DNA from: an uncultured Pelagibacteraceae bacterium
Lineage (GTDB): Bacteria; Pseudomonadota; Alphaproteobacteria; Pelagibacterales; Pelagibacteraceae
NCBI GenBank assembly: GCA_902555465.1
Contig: CACDSN010000009.1
Location: 1 to 52,954, forward strand
Direction: 5' to 3'
DNA: 52,954 bases
Part shown: piece by piece, positions 1 through 7,582 of the stretch
How positions within the stretch are numbered: the first letter of the stretch is position 1
Layout: the number at the start of each line of letters is the position of its first letter
Made by a program: the position numbers and the translations under genes
The notes under the pieces: generated by a model
Told to the model about the DNA's origin: nothing
What the model saw: only the letters and a program-made list of their open reading frames with translations
The model's database searches: none

Positions 1-1
1 T

Positions 2-901
2 ACCTACATACTAAAATGGTCTGAAGTTATTCTAAGATGGGGACATGTCTTGTTTGCAATTCTTTGGGTTGGTAACAGTTTTTTATTTAATTATTTAGAT
101 AACAAACTTAATAAAAAAATTACAAGCAAAGATATAGATGGAGAAGGCTATTTAATGCATTCGGGATTTTTTTATAAATTAACTAGGCTAAAAAAATCTC
201 CTGAAAGAATGTATCTCAAACAACTTGTCATATTTAAGTGGCAAAGTTATCTGACATTTGTTACGGGAATTTTACTTCTATTTGTTATTTATTATTATAA
301 TGCTGGAGTACTAATGGTAGATAAAAGAGTACTACTTATATCACCAACATCGGCAATTTTATATTCAGTTTTATCTATGCTTATATCTTGGTTGATATAT
401 GACTTTTTATGTAAGTCTGATTTAATTAAAAATGATTTCTTATTTGTTTCTACAATGCTAGTTTTGTTGACTGTTTTATCTTTTGGTTTAACCAAAATTT
501 TTGGACCTAAGTTTGCATTTTTAAGTGTAGGATTAATAATTGGCTCAAATATGTTTGCAAATGTATTTACAGTTATAATTCCAAATCAAATGAATATAAT
601 TCATAGCAGCAAAAGATCAAAAAAATTTGATATGAGCTTATCTCTTGCGGCAAAACAGAGATCTATTCATAACAATTATTCAACCTTTTTAGTTCTGTTC
701 ATAATGCTGTCGGGGCATTTCAGTTTCCTTGTTTATCACAAATATAATTGGGCCATCCTTGTTTTACTTGGAATAATTTCAGGTTTAGCTAGACATTATT
801 TTAATCTTAGAGGTAGAAACATTCATAGGTTGAATATTTTATTAGCGTCTATAGTTGCTTTGATAATTCTAGCGGCTATAATTTTTATATTCAAAAATTA
901 A
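2..901 (+). CDS. puuD: Urate hydroxylase PuuD membrane domain (5' partial)
   Basis: The reading frame is open from the window edge, so the true start lies upstream; 299 residues are visible. It matches the membrane domain of PuuD-type urate oxidases: an early tryptophan/histidine segment (WGHVLFAILWVG), HSGFFYK, a FKW helix, WLIYDFLC, and the late block ANVFTVIIPNQ followed by AKQRSIHNNY, all characteristic of this family (Urate_ox_N). About seven to eight hydrophobic segments are visible. Many PuuD proteins carry a C-terminal cytochrome c domain with a CxxCH motif; this one ends after a last membrane helix without one, so electrons would have to pass to a separate carrier. The next gene, a purine phosphoribosyltransferase, starts 12 bases downstream, which suggests one purine-related operon. 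The family call is strong; urate as substrate is inferred from the family. Confidence 0.85.
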   Translation, partial: TYILKWSEVILRWGHVLFAILWVGNSFLFNYLDNKLNKKITSKDIDGEGYLMHSGFFYKLTRLKKSPERMYLKQLVIFKWQSYLTFVTGILLLFVIYYYNAGVLMVDKRVLLISPTSAILYSVLSMLISWLIYDFLCKSDLIKNDFLFVSTMLVLLTVLSFGLTKIFGPKFAFLSVGLIIGSNMFANVFTVIIPNQMNIIHSSKRSKKFDMSLSLAAKQRSIHNNYSTFLVLFIMLSGHFSFLVYHKYNWAILVLLGIISGLARHYFNLRGRNIHRLNILLASIVALIILAAIIFIFKN

Positions 902-913
902 TCATTTAAAAAA

Positions 914-1438
914 ATGTCAGAAAAATTAATTGTAAGCTGGGAGGAATACAACAGAACTGTTGAGAAACTAGCTGTTCAAATTGATGAGAGTGAATATAAG
1001 CCTACAATATTAATAGGTATAATGCGAGGAGCAGCTCCTATGATAGATGTTTTAAGTAGAATATTTAAATTGAAGTGTGCATATCTTGCAGTGGAGTCTT
1101 ATAGCGGAAAAGGAGTTGAAGACGAACAAGGTGATATTGTTTTCTCAAGAGAAATGAGCTCAATTGCTCCTAATATGGGCGGAAGAATTTTGTTGTGTGA
1201 TGATTTATCCGATACAGGGATTACATTTAACAAAAGTATTGATTGGTTAAAAGAATATGGTCCAATCAAAGGAAAAATCGATGATATTAAAACTGCAACA
1301 TTATGGAAAAAACAAAAATCAACATTTGAGCCTGATTTTTGTGCAGTAAAATTAGATGCAAATCCTTGGATTGTACAACCTTTTGAGATTTACGAAGAGA
1401 TTAGAATAGAAGATATCAAAAAAAAACATCAAAAATAA
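914..1438 (+). CDS. Purine (xanthine/hypoxanthine-type) phosphoribosyltransferase
   Basis: A 174-residue type I phosphoribosyltransferase. The PRPP-binding loop is clear at about residues 92-104 (LLCDDLSDTGITF), with the two adjacent aspartates and the DTG turn typical of the fold. The N-terminal GIMRGAAPM segment matches the loop that binds pyrophosphate. Such enzymes join a free purine base to PRPP to give the nucleotide. It follows the puuD-like gene closely and converges on an NCS2 purine permease, so a xanthine, guanine or hypoxanthine substrate is likely. The exact base cannot be read from sequence. The gene ends at a hairpin that acts as a shared terminator. Confidence 0.8.
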   Translation: MSEKLIVSWEEYNRTVEKLAVQIDESEYKPTILIGIMRGAAPMIDVLSRIFKLKCAYLAVESYSGKGVEDEQGDIVFSREMSSIAPNMGGRILLCDDLSDTGITFNKSIDWLKEYGPIKGKIDDIKTATLWKKQKSTFEPDFCAVKLDANPWIVQPFEIYEEIRIEDIKKKHQK

Positions 1439-1470
1439 AAAAGGCGATCTATATAAAGACCGCCTTTTAT
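1437..1470. terminator. Bidirectional rho-independent terminator
   Basis: An A-rich tract and GGCG at 1437-1446 pair with CGCCTTTT at 1461-1468, with a further TCT/AGA pairing across one mismatch and a short AT loop. The stem is flanked by A on one side and T on the other, so it can end both the phosphoribosyltransferase transcript and the convergent permease transcript. Confidence 0.8.
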
Positions 1471-1486
1471 TTAATTTCAGTTAAAA

Positions 1487-2773
1487 TTAAGCAACTGCAA
1501 AACTTAGAACACTCAATGCAGCTATAACCCAAATTGCTGGGCTGATATCAAATTTACCTGTAAAGATTTTTACAGCAGCATAAGATATAAATGCTAATGC
1601 AATTCCGTGAGAAATTGAGTATGTGAATGGCATAGCAATCATCGCAAGAACGGCAGGGCCAGACTCCGCGATATCATCCCATTCAATTTCAGTGATATTT
1701 CTGACGAATAAAGTTGCAATGTAAATCAACGCAGCTCCATCTATTTCTTTTGGTAGGCTTGTAGCAAGTGGACTGAAAAATAAACATAATAGGAATAAAA
1801 TTCCGATTACCAAAGATGTCATTCCAGTTCTTCCTCCAGCTTTAACTCCAGCTGCAGATTCTACATATGTAGTTACAGTAGATGTACCCATCATTGCACC
1901 AGCAACTGTGGAAACACTGTCTGATAACATAGCCTTATCAATGTCTTGTATCTTTCCATCTCTACCAATTTTACCAGCAACATTTGCTACGCTAGTTAAT
2001 GTTCCAGCAGTATCAAAAAAGTCGATAAAAAATAAAGTGAAAACTACAGTCACCATCGAAGCTGACAATGCAGCGCCCAAATCAAACTTGAATAGGTAAC
2101 TCATTGATGGTGGCGGAGAAACAACTCCATTGAATTGCCCCACACCAGATACCCAAGCAATAATACTAAATGCTAAAATTCCAATGATAATATTTCCTTT
2201 GATGCCTTTTTTCTCCATCACGATCATTGAAACAAAAGCTCCAGCACCTAATAGTAGAAGCGGATTAGATAGATCTCCTAGTTGAACTAGAGTAACAGGA
2301 TTATCAGCTGTTAATCCCATAATCTCGAATCCAATTATTGCTAAGAACAATCCTATTCCAGCTCCAATACCAAGTTTTAAACTTTTTGGAATTGAGTTAA
2401 TCAACCAAGCTCTGATTGGTGTAAGTGAAATGATTAAGAACACTATACCAGCAACCAATACGGCACCTAATGCTTCTTCAGGTGTATATTGCATTCCAAG
2501 ACAAACACCGTAAGCAATAAATGCATTTATTCCCATACCAGGTGCTAGTCCAACAGGCCAAGTTTTTGCGTAGAAAGCGGCGATGAAACATGCAAGTGCC
2601 GTCGCACATGCAGTAGCGGTAAATACACCGCCAAAATCAAAACCACCGTCAGATAATATGACTGGATTTAAAAACATGATGTATGCCATAGTTAAAAAAG
2701 TAGAAACTCCAGCAGTTACTTCAGTTTTAAAATCAGTCTTATGTTTTTTATATTCGAAGTAGTTATCTAACAT
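1487..2773 (-). CDS. NCS2 family purine permease (AzgA/PbuG type)
   Basis: A 428-residue inner-membrane transporter with about 12-14 hydrophobic segments. Family marks are the N-terminal TFLTMAYIMFLNP helix, GLAPGMGINAF, IGAGIGLFLAIIG, and the late block GTSTVTTYVESAAGVKAGGRTG, which carries the conserved substrate-site glutamate. This AzgA-like branch of NCS2 takes up adenine, guanine or hypoxanthine with protons. The start is fixed by a strong ribosome binding site (AGGGAGG) just upstream of the ATG at 2773. The gene converges on a purine phosphoribosyltransferase, consistent with uptake and salvage of purine bases. Length is normal for the branch; the exact base transported is not determined. 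Confidence 0.9.
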   Translation of the reverse strand: MLDNYFEYKKHKTDFKTEVTAGVSTFLTMAYIMFLNPVILSDGGFDFGGVFTATACATALACFIAAFYAKTWPVGLAPGMGINAFIAYGVCLGMQYTPEEALGAVLVAGIVFLIISLTPIRAWLINSIPKSLKLGIGAGIGLFLAIIGFEIMGLTADNPVTLVQLGDLSNPLLLLGAGAFVSMIVMEKKGIKGNIIIGILAFSIIAWVSGVGQFNGVVSPPPSMSYLFKFDLGAALSASMVTVVFTLFFIDFFDTAGTLTSVANVAGKIGRDGKIQDIDKAMLSDSVSTVAGAMMGTSTVTTYVESAAGVKAGGRTGMTSLVIGILFLLCLFFSPLATSLPKEIDGAALIYIATLFVRNITEIEWDDIAESGPAVLAMIAMPFTYSISHGIALAFISYAAVKIFTGKFDISPAIWVIAALSVLSFAVA

Positions 2774-2926
2774 TAGACCTCCCTTATTTGCTGAAACAGT
2801 AATTGATTCGTTTTAAAAAATCCCAATAAATTAAGCTATTTTTGATCAAAATGTGGTTAATAATGATATATTTACAACTAACAAGTTAATTTTATTTATG
2901 ACACAATTTATTGTTATCAAACAGTT

Positions 2927-3229
2927 ATGAATATTAAGTTTTTAAACTCTTTATTAATTATTTTCATTTTAATAACTGGCTGCCAAACAATAAAAAAAAA
3001 ATCGGATGAGGTAGTTGAAAAAGAAAATGAAAAATTTGGAATGTTTGTTGGCAAACCTGTAAATGAACTTAGAATGGAAATTGGAGCGCCTTCATCTGAT
3101 TACATAAGTGAAAACGGAAATGAAATTTTGATCTATAAAACTAAAAAATACGGGATTCCTTGTGAGAGAAAATTTGAAATAAACTCAAGTGGTACAATTG
3201 TAAAATTTTCATCAAGTGGATGTATTTAG
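2927..3229 (+). CDS. Small lipoprotein, SmpA/BamE-like fold possible
   Basis: A 100-residue protein with a short hydrophobic leader ending in the lipobox LITGC, so lipidation at Cys19 is expected. The mature part starts with a charged linker, then VGKPVNELRMEIGAPS, which resembles the helix-turn of SmpA/OmlA/BamE domains (a G-x-P after a short helix), and ends with paired cysteines (PCERKF and SSGCI) that may form a disulfide. It stands alone between the permease and a probable pseudogene. It is too short and divergent to call BamE itself; I class it as a small outer-membrane-associated lipoprotein of unknown role. Confidence 0.6.
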   Translation: MNIKFLNSLLIIFILITGCQTIKKKSDEVVEKENEKFGMFVGKPVNELRMEIGAPSSDYISENGNEILIYKTKKYGIPCERKFEINSSGTIVKFSSSGCI

Positions 3230-3317
3230 TTTAAAAAAAACCAATTTGAACTAATTTTATTAAATATGCCTAAATTACCCAAATAATATTTTTTCATTTT
3301 AATTTACATTGATATGA

Positions 3318-3404
3318 GTTTTGTTAGGGTTATTGCTTACAACAGGATTAATACCTGCAGGATTGTTAGCATTTATTTTAAATGCCACTTTACCAAAAAA
3401 ATAA
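3318..3404 (+). pseudogene. Probable relic of an NCS2 (uracil/xanthine) permease C-terminus
   Basis: Reading from 3318 in one frame gives 28 codons before TAA at 3402-3404. The peptide contains TTGLIPAGLLAFILN followed by LPKK, which resembles the last transmembrane segment and the N-x-x-LP ending of uracil/xanthine permeases. An in-frame TGA lies immediately upstream at 3315-3317 and no suitable start or upstream domain is present, so this looks like the surviving tail of a deleted gene. Chance hydrophobic sequence in AT-rich DNA is the alternative. Confidence 0.4.
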
Positions 3405-3415
3405 ATTATTTTAAA

Positions 3416-3439
3416 CTTGTGGGGAGAAATCCCCACAAG
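3416..3439. terminator. Perfect 10-bp hairpin terminator with GAAA loop
   Basis: CTTGTGGGGA at 3416-3425 pairs exactly with TCCCCACAAG at 3430-3439 around a GAAA tetraloop. It lies 13 bases beyond the stop codon of hsp20; on the minus strand it is followed by a TTTAAAATAATTT tail, fitting an hsp20 terminator. It also sits 11 bases after the permease relic on the plus strand. Confidence 0.8.
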
Positions 3440-3452
3440 CAAGGTTTACTGC

Positions 3453-3899
3453 TTATTTAATCTCAATAAGTCTTTTTTTCTTATGGTCTGGTAAAATTCT
3501 TTCACAGGCTACTGTTAAAAGGCCATCTTTTAATTCAGCACCATTTACCTTCACATCATCTGCAATTGTAAATGATCTAGCAAACTGCCTTTGTGAAATA
3601 CCTCTGTGGATTACCTCACCATCTTCGTTGTTGTTTTCAGACTTATTTATCTGTTTAGTTCTAACAGTTAATAAATTGTCCTCAAACTCAACTTCAACAT
3701 CATCTTTGCTAAAACCAGCCAAAGCAACTTCTATTGCATAGTTGTCTTTACCTGTTTTTCTTATGTTGTATGGTGGATAATTTGACTGCATAGTCAAACC
3801 TCCATTGCCCAACATACTCTCAAATTGGTCAAACATATCGTCGAAACCAATCGAAAACGGTCTTAGTGAGTTGAATATAGATAGATCCTTACTTGTCAT
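3453..3899 (-). CDS. ibpA: Small heat-shock protein, Hsp20/IbpA family
   Basis: A 148-residue alpha-crystallin-type chaperone that holds unfolding proteins during stress. The N-terminus has the IbpA-like LRPFSIGFDDMFDQFE segment; the alpha-crystallin domain runs from about residue 40 to 135 with YNIRKTG, VALAGFSKDD and the A-x-x-x-G-L signature (AELKDGLLTV). The C-terminal IEI (residues 145-147) is the I-x-I motif that drives oligomer assembly. The ATG at 3899 follows a GGAGG ribosome binding site that is itself part of a ROSE-like hairpin, and a sigma32-like promoter lies further upstream, so expression appears heat-controlled at both transcription and translation. Confidence 0.95.
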   Translation of the reverse strand: MTSKDLSIFNSLRPFSIGFDDMFDQFESMLGNGGLTMQSNYPPYNIRKTGKDNYAIEVALAGFSKDDVEVEFEDNLLTVRTKQINKSENNNEDGEVIHRGISQRQFARSFTIADDVKVNGAELKDGLLTVACERILPDHKKKRLIEIK

Positions 3900-3904
3900 A
3901 TATA

Positions 3905-3954
3905 TCCTCCTTTTTAAGCAAGTTTATTTATGTAAGCCCCATTAGGCGACTTAC
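3905..3954 (-). promoter_or_regulatory. ROSE-like RNA thermometer in the hsp20 5' leader
   Basis: In the transcribed (minus) strand the leader forms two hairpins. The upstream one pairs GTAAG with CTTAC (plus coordinates 3932-3954). The downstream one brings TTGCT (complement of 3917-3921) against AGGA of the Shine-Dalgarno site (3906-3911), with a bulged G and a 5-base loop. A T-T/C-G-C-T segment facing AGGA is the defining feature of ROSE elements, which melt on heating and free the ribosome binding site of ibpA/hsp20 genes. The match is by eye; folding has not been computed. Confidence 0.6.
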
Positions 3955-3960
3955 TCATTT

Positions 3961-3989
3961 TATATGATAGTGAATTTTAATTTTTCAAG
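3961..3989 (-). promoter_or_regulatory. Sigma32-like heat-shock promoter of hsp20
   Basis: On the minus strand CTTGAAA (complement of 3983-3989) is followed after 15 bases by TCATATA (complement of 3961-3967). This resembles the RpoH consensus CTTGAAA / CCCATnT with normal spacing. The same arrangement with the same 15-base spacer occurs in front of groES in this window. Confidence 0.65.
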
Positions 3990-3998
3990 TAGGTATAA

Positions 3999-6074
3999 TT
4001 AGATTTTTTCAGAAACCTTTAATGCAAACGCGTAGTCTAAGGCAACTTCTTCGATAGCGCTATCTCTTCCAGTTTTACCCCCATGACCAGCATTCATTTC
4101 TGTTTTCAATAAAAGTAAATTATTATCAGTTTTATAATCTCTTAGTTTTGCAGTGAACTTTGCAGGCTCGTCAAATAAAACTCTGTTATCACTTAAACTA
4201 GTTGTAATAAAAATGTGAGGATAATCCATTTTTTTAATATTGTTATATGGAGCATAAGAATAAATATAATCAAAGTGTTCTTTATTATCTTTTGCATTTC
4301 CAAATTCATCAAATTCACCAACTGTCAATGGTAATGAATGATCAAGGTTTGTGGTTAAAGAATCAACAAAAGGAACAGCCATTATCATTCCTAAAAATAA
4401 TCCTGGGGCTTCATTAACTACTGCGCCCATTAATAGTCCACCAGCAGATCCACCCATTCCAATTATTTTTCCTTCTGAAGTATAATTTTTATCAATTAAA
4501 AATTTTGCAGTTGCAATGTAGTCTTTAAATGTATTTTTTTTATTTAATAATTTACCTTCTTTCCACCACTTCATTCCTCTTTCCATTCCACCTCTAATAT
4601 GAGCTGTTACCCAAATTATATCTCTATCAATTAAACTAAATCTAGTAGAGGAAAATCCTGGTGACATTGAACTACCATAAGATCCATAACCATATAAAAG
4701 TATGTTTGCACTTCCATCAATTTTTGTTTTTTTGTGTCTTGTAATAGTTATAGGAACTAATCTTCCATCATGGGATTGACATTCTAATCTTTCAACAATG
4801 TAATCATCTGGATTATGACCCGATGGAATTTCTTGTTCTTTAACTAGTTTTTTATCCTTTGTTTTTAAATTATATAAATATGTTTTGCCTGGAGTTTTAG
4901 GTGAAGAATACGATAAATATACTTCATCAGTATTTTTATCCCTTTGTTTTAATGATATGCCAGGAACTATAACTTTTTCGTCTACGAAGTTTAGATCATT
5001 TTCTTCACCAGTTTTAGGATTTCTGATAATCAATTTACCCAAAGCATTTGAAGTTTCAGATCTTATTATCCAATCTTTTAAAAAAACAAGTCCACCAATT
5101 AAAACCTCATCTTTAGCTGGAATAAATGATTTCCAATTTTGGTTTTTGAGATCTTCGCAATAATCAATTTTAAAATCTTCTGCTTCTTCATTTGTATGTA
5201 AATAAAATTTTCCATCCCAAGAATTTACAGAATAAATCACACCCCTTTTTCTTTCTTTAATAAGTTTAGGTTTTGGATTTTCTTCTTCTTTAGAAAAATA
5301 ATATTGTTCAGATGTATTATGATCTGAGGTTGATATAAAATAATATTTCTCATCAGAACTTACACCGATCCCACAGGTAAAAGCTTCACTTTTTTCTTCA
5401 AATATTAACTGATCATCTTTAACTGAAGTTCCTAATTTATGCCTAAATATTTTTCTAGGTCTATGATGCTCATCTAATCTTGAGTAAAAAATAAATTTAT
5501 CATCTAAGCTAAAAGTAATACTGCCACTTGTTTCCTCAATTTTTTCTGTAACTAGTTCATTGTTTTCAATATCTCTTACATAAATAGTATAATATTCAGA
5601 TCCTTTTAAATCTAAAGAGTAACTAAGATATTTATCATTATAACTTACCTCCAAGTCACCAACACCGAAATAATCAGTTTTTAATTTTTCTTTCTCATTG
5701 TCACCATTCCAGATTTCTTCTACTTTATCTGATCCAATTTTTTTTCTAAGTTTTATGGAGTAATTTCCTTTTGTGGTAGTTTTAGTCCAATATTCATAGA
5801 TCTTGTCCTTATATGGCAAAGACTCATCATCTAGCTTTATTCTACCTTTGATCTCGTCAAATAATTTTTTTTGAATATCTTTTGTGTCCTTTAAATGGTG
5901 TTCTGTATAAGCGTTTTCTTCTTCTAGGTATTTTTTTACATCTGGTAAAAGTTTTGAGCTATCCCTCAAGACTTCTAAAATGTTATTTTGATGAATCCAA
6001 CTATAATTATCTTCCCAATTTACATTGTGACAAGATTTTAATTCAGGTTTTTTGGTTAACTGTGGTATTTTCAT
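3999..6074 (-). CDS. ptrB: Oligopeptidase B (S9 prolyl oligopeptidase family)
   Basis: A 691-residue cytoplasmic serine peptidase that cuts short peptides, usually after basic residues. The N-terminal half (to about 400) is a beta-propeller that limits access to small substrates. The C-terminal alpha/beta-hydrolase domain has YGYGSYG (oxyanion region), AHIRGG, the nucleophile elbow GGSAGG (Ser about 543), an aspartate in SDNRV (about 629) and a histidine in NAGHGG (about 664), forming the full triad. Length matches the family. Its start codon lies only 5 bases from that of the divergent J-domain gene, so its promoter must overlap that gene. Confidence 0.93.
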   Translation of the reverse strand: MKIPQLTKKPELKSCHNVNWEDNYSWIHQNNILEVLRDSSKLLPDVKKYLEEENAYTEHHLKDTKDIQKKLFDEIKGRIKLDDESLPYKDKIYEYWTKTTTKGNYSIKLRKKIGSDKVEEIWNGDNEKEKLKTDYFGVGDLEVSYNDKYLSYSLDLKGSEYYTIYVRDIENNELVTEKIEETSGSITFSLDDKFIFYSRLDEHHRPRKIFRHKLGTSVKDDQLIFEEKSEAFTCGIGVSSDEKYYFISTSDHNTSEQYYFSKEEENPKPKLIKERKRGVIYSVNSWDGKFYLHTNEEAEDFKIDYCEDLKNQNWKSFIPAKDEVLIGGLVFLKDWIIRSETSNALGKLIIRNPKTGEENDLNFVDEKVIVPGISLKQRDKNTDEVYLSYSSPKTPGKTYLYNLKTKDKKLVKEQEIPSGHNPDDYIVERLECQSHDGRLVPITITRHKKTKIDGSANILLYGYGSYGSSMSPGFSSTRFSLIDRDIIWVTAHIRGGMERGMKWWKEGKLLNKKNTFKDYIATAKFLIDKNYTSEGKIIGMGGSAGGLLMGAVVNEAPGLFLGMIMAVPFVDSLTTNLDHSLPLTVGEFDEFGNAKDNKEHFDYIYSYAPYNNIKKMDYPHIFITTSLSDNRVLFDEPAKFTAKLRDYKTDNNLLLLKTEMNAGHGGKTGRDSAIEEVALDYAFALKVSEKI

Positions 6075-6079
6075 AATAG

Positions 6080-6583
6080 ATGAATATTATAATTTTTACT
6101 TTAATTGCTTTCGTAATTATTTATTTATTCTTAAGACTTATTGCAAGGGCTCCAACAAAAAAAATATCCAAAGCATTTAGAATTCTAATTTTTTTAGGAT
6201 CAATACTTCTTGCAATTTTATTGGCTTTTGGTGGGAGATTTTTACTTTCACTACCATTAATTCTATTAAGCCTTGGAATAATTAAATTAAAAGGACTAAC
6301 TCTTTACCAAATAATAGGTTTATTTAGACTTTTGCAATATCTAAGATCTTCAAATAGATTTTCATTTAATCAAAGTTCTGGGATGAATAATTCTACCTTA
6401 AATATCGATGAGGCTTATAAAATACTGAATTTAGATAAAAGCAAAAAAATTACCAAAGAAGATGTAAAAAAGGCCCATGCGAAAATTCAAAAAAAAATCC
6501 ACCCAGATGTTTCTCCTGAAACAACAAGATTGTCTAGTTTAGTAAATGAAGCTAAAGAGATGGTTTTAAAAGATTTATCTTAA
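6080..6583 (+). CDS. Membrane-anchored J-domain protein (Tim14/DjlC-like)
   Basis: A 167-residue protein. Two to three hydrophobic segments fill residues 1-85. A short linker rich in Ser and Asn leads to a C-terminal J-like domain from about residue 108, beginning LNIDEAYKILNL and containing the diagnostic HPD tripeptide at about 141-143, which stimulates the ATPase of DnaK-type Hsp70s. The architecture, membrane helices followed by a short J domain, resembles alphaproteobacterial relatives of mitochondrial Tim14/Pam18. The stop codon overlaps that of the convergent glycosyltransferase gene at a shared TTAA. Substrate and partner are unknown. Confidence 0.75.
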   Translation: MNIIIFTLIAFVIIYLFLRLIARAPTKKISKAFRILIFLGSILLAILLAFGGRFLLSLPLILLSLGIIKLKGLTLYQIIGLFRLLQYLRSSNRFSFNQSSGMNNSTLNIDEAYKILNLDKSKKITKEDVKKAHAKIQKKIHPDVSPETTRLSSLVNEAKEMVLKDLS

Positions 6584-7518
6584 AAAGATACTTCATAAAT
6601 TTTATTTAAAACATGATCAACTGAAATATTATAAGGATTAATTCTTGTATCGTGACCAATCATTTCAGAACTATAATTCTTTGGTAAAATTTTATGTTGA
6701 TTGATACTATAATCAGTGTATGCCCCTGGCGTATCAAGAATAATTATAAAGCAAGGTTTTCCACATTGTGACATCACATGGTGACCAAAGGAATCGTTGC
6801 CAATATAAACGTCACATTGAGATATTATTGGTATCAATTCAGATATTGATAATGGGCTCAAAGAATTACAATTTTCCGATCCTAGTGAATTAATTAATTC
6901 AGAAGCAAGAGAAGTTTCTGATGGACCACATAAAATATGATAATAGTTTTTTGAATTTAAATTTAATTTTTTTGCTAATTCTATATAACTTTTAGTACCC
7001 CACTTAGTTGTTGGTCCTGATGAACCAATGCCTAGTACTATATTCTTATATTCTCGTTTTAATTTTAACTTTGCTTTATTTTTTGAAAAGTCATCAATGT
7101 ACAATTTAGACTCCGTTTTACAATTATTAGTATTTAACCATTTTTCAGTATAAAATTTTGCTCTTTTAACTAAATGAAGATTTCTTTTTTCTGAAACTGG
7201 ATAAAAATTAATTTCTTTTATGAAAGCTAATTTGGCAGCAAACTGAGTTCTATAACTAGGATAATAAATAAAAATTTTGTCAAAGCTTTGATTTTTTAAA
7301 ATCTTAGAAATTTTAAATACACCAAAAATAGTTTTATTCTTCTGGTCTAAAGTAATAATATCTTTTATTTTTGGATCTTTACCTATCGCTTGCTTTAGTG
7401 TTTTACAAAGTGTTATTATTGTAATTGGTCCATATTTATCTGCAATTTGATGACAATAAGTTAAATGAAGGAGGTTTGAACCTAGCCCAATATAATTCAA
7501 ATAAACAGCAGTTTTCAT
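6580..7518 (-). CDS. Glycosyltransferase family 9 (heptosyltransferase-like)
   Basis: A 312-residue protein with the GT-B plan of ADP-heptose:LPS heptosyltransferases. The N-terminal domain begins with YIGLGSNLLHL. The C-terminal nucleotide-sugar domain has GIGSSGPTTKWGTKSY, ILCGPSE, the acceptor-family block SQCDVYIGNDSFGHHVMSQCGKPC, and a terminal catalytic region. The IGNDSG-like segment is the strongest family mark. It probably adds a sugar to LPS core or another surface glycan at the cytoplasmic face of the inner membrane. It is not next to the lipid A genes at 27655-32414. The exact donor sugar cannot be read. Confidence 0.75.
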   Translation of the reverse strand: MKTAVYLNYIGLGSNLLHLTYCHQIADKYGPITIITLCKTLKQAIGKDPKIKDIITLDQKNKTIFGVFKISKILKNQSFDKIFIYYPSYRTQFAAKLAFIKEINFYPVSEKRNLHLVKRAKFYTEKWLNTNNCKTESKLYIDDFSKNKAKLKLKREYKNIVLGIGSSGPTTKWGTKSYIELAKKLNLNSKNYYHILCGPSETSLASELINSLGSENCNSLSPLSISELIPIISQCDVYIGNDSFGHHVMSQCGKPCFIIILDTPGAYTDYSINQHKILPKNYSSEMIGHDTRINPYNISVDHVLNKIYEVSF

Positions 7519-7582
7519 AAATAAATATTTTTACTTTGTGTCAGTGCTTTTTTATAAAATTTATAATACAAATATCAAGATT

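Noticed and set aside
2774-2926. Purine riboswitch before the NCS2 permease
   Set aside because: The leader lacks the conserved three-way-junction core and loop sequences of purine riboswitches.
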